Shown: piece after piece, positions 63,470-64,000 of the stretch | How positions within the stretch are numbered: position 1 is the stretch's first letter | Layout of the letters: the number at the start of each line of letters is the position of its first letter | Source of the DNA: Arthrobacter sp. DNA4 | GTDB taxonomy: Bacteria; Actinomycetota; Actinomycetes; Actinomycetales; Micrococcaceae | Direction of reading: 5' to 3' | NCBI RefSeq assembly: GCF_024362385.1 | Contig: NZ_CP101466.1 | Coordinates: 3,844,001-3,908,000 of the forward strand | DNA length: 64,000 bases | Position numbers and translations under genes: made by a program | Notes under the pieces: generated by a model | Told to the model about the DNA's origin: nothing | The model's input: the letters and a program-made list of their open reading frames with translations, nothing else | Database searches by the model: none

Positions 63470-64000
63470 CTAGGCGTCGAAGTGGGTCTGGATGCTGCTT
63501 CCGGACAGCTGTTCAATCAGTTCCTTGGCCACGTCCCGCAGCTTCCGGTTGCGGTTGCTGGAGACCTTGGTGAGGATCTCCACCGCCTCCTCCTGGGAAC
63601 ACCGGTTCTGCGCCATGATGACGCCGCAGGCCAGGTTGATGGCGGTCCTGCTCTCCAGGGCAGCTTCGAGGTCATCCGCCCGGTTCTGCGCAGTGTGGAT
63701 GCGGACTGAAAGATGCAAGGTGTTGTGGGCAGCGGCGGCGAAACCCGCCGCCTTGTCGTAAACGTCAGCCGTGAACACGCCCGGCCTGGAGGCGAAGAAG
63801 TTCAGGGCAGCACTGGCCTCGCTGCTGATTTCCAGTGGCACACCCAGGCTGCTCTGCACGCCCCGGCGCGCCAGTTCCTGGTTGTATTTTGTCCAGCGGG
63901 GGTCCCGTGCGACGTCGTCGATCAACACAGGCGCCATCTCCCGCAACGCACGGATACAGGGACCGTCCCCCAGCGCCTGCTCAATGACGTCAAGTTCCAG
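63470..64000 (-). CDS. GAF-ANTAR domain protein, 5' end cut off by the window
   Basis: The visible 176 residues hold the end of a GAF domain (ALGDGPCIRALREMAPVLID, VQSSLGVPLEISSEASAALN) and a full ANTAR domain (RTAINLACGVIMAQNRCSQE, AVEILTKVSSNRNRKLRDVA). It is a paralog of the protein at 44756, sharing the MAQNRCSQE core. It binds RNA hairpins to prevent termination. Its start lies right of the window. Confidence 0.9.
   Translation of the reverse strand: MELDVIEQALGDGPCIRALREMAPVLIDDVARDPRWTKYNQELARRGVQSSLGVPLEISSEASAALNFFASRPGVFTADVYDKAAGFAAAAHNTLHLSVRIHTAQNRADDLEAALESRTAINLACGVIMAQNRCSQEEAVEILTKVSSNRNRKLRDVAKELIEQLSGSSIQTHFDA

Overview
The window is high-GC DNA with short intergenic gaps, strong GGAGG-type ribosome sites and GTG starts. 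Its gene families (cofactor-free uricase, homodimeric-type pyruvate dehydrogenase E1, DUF222/HNH nuclease, GAF-ANTAR regulators, GlnR-type site before amt) point to an actinobacterium of the Arthrobacter/Pseudarthrobacter group. The uricase resembles, from memory, the well-known Arthrobacter globiformis enzyme. No rRNA, tRNA, prophage, insertion sequence or CRISPR array was seen.

Positions 1-29776 are dominated by purine and ureide catabolism. They hold an NCS1 permease cut by the window start; an aceE gene (pyruvate dehydrogenase E1) with two frameshifts; a MobA/MocA-like nucleotidyltransferase; a xanthine-dehydrogenase-type operon (XdhC, FAD subunit, fused FeS-Mo subunit); an AzgA-like purine permease with a guanine deaminase; an 8-oxoguanine deaminase-like amidohydrolase; uricase and an NCS2 urate/xanthine permease; an IclR repressor; and an operon of malic enzyme, malate synthase, a DUF6986 CitE-like protein and (S)-ureidoglycine aminohydrolase (AllE). 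Near-identical 15-bp palindromes (consensus close to TTCCACATTGCGGAA) lie in front of most of these transcription units, including aceE, and probably mark one IclR regulon. Read together, malate synthase, malic enzyme and pyruvate dehydrogenase would close a cycle that burns the glyoxylate left after ureide nitrogen is taken. Interrupting genes are an HNH nuclease, a uracil-DNA glycosylase-like protein, a HEAT-repeat protein, an aldo/keto reductase, a LigD polymerase domain and a GH16 hydrolase with an in-frame stop.

Positions 29849-48535 carry general metabolism and stress genes: a zinc alcohol dehydrogenase, HAD phosphatase, GH15 and GH1 glycosidases, DUF72 and App1-type proteins, a small heat-shock group (J-domain protein, Hsp20, divergent MerR regulator), PAP2 phosphatase, a secreted subtilase, an epimerase, an extra adenylate kinase, a GAF-ANTAR regulator, a lone receiver domain, an alpha/beta hydrolase, and an ArsR-CDF metal exporter pair.

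Positions 48601-64000 carry an acyl desaturase with its ferredoxin reductase, a luciferase-like oxidoreductase, YnfA, L-2-hydroxyglutarate oxidase, two DUF202 membrane proteins, a nitrilase-family hydrolase, a frameshifted ammonium transporter behind a GlnR-like site, a PadR repressor behind a perfect 34-nt palindrome, a class A penicillin-binding protein, a decayed acetyltransferase, a DUF1992 protein, an ArsR-SRPBCC pair, an S51-like peptidase and a second GAF-ANTAR protein cut by the window end.

Five single-base frame breaks sit in or beside G/C runs in otherwise intact genes (aceE twice, HNH, HEAT, amt). This pattern suggests homopolymer sequencing errors at least as strongly as real pseudogenes.
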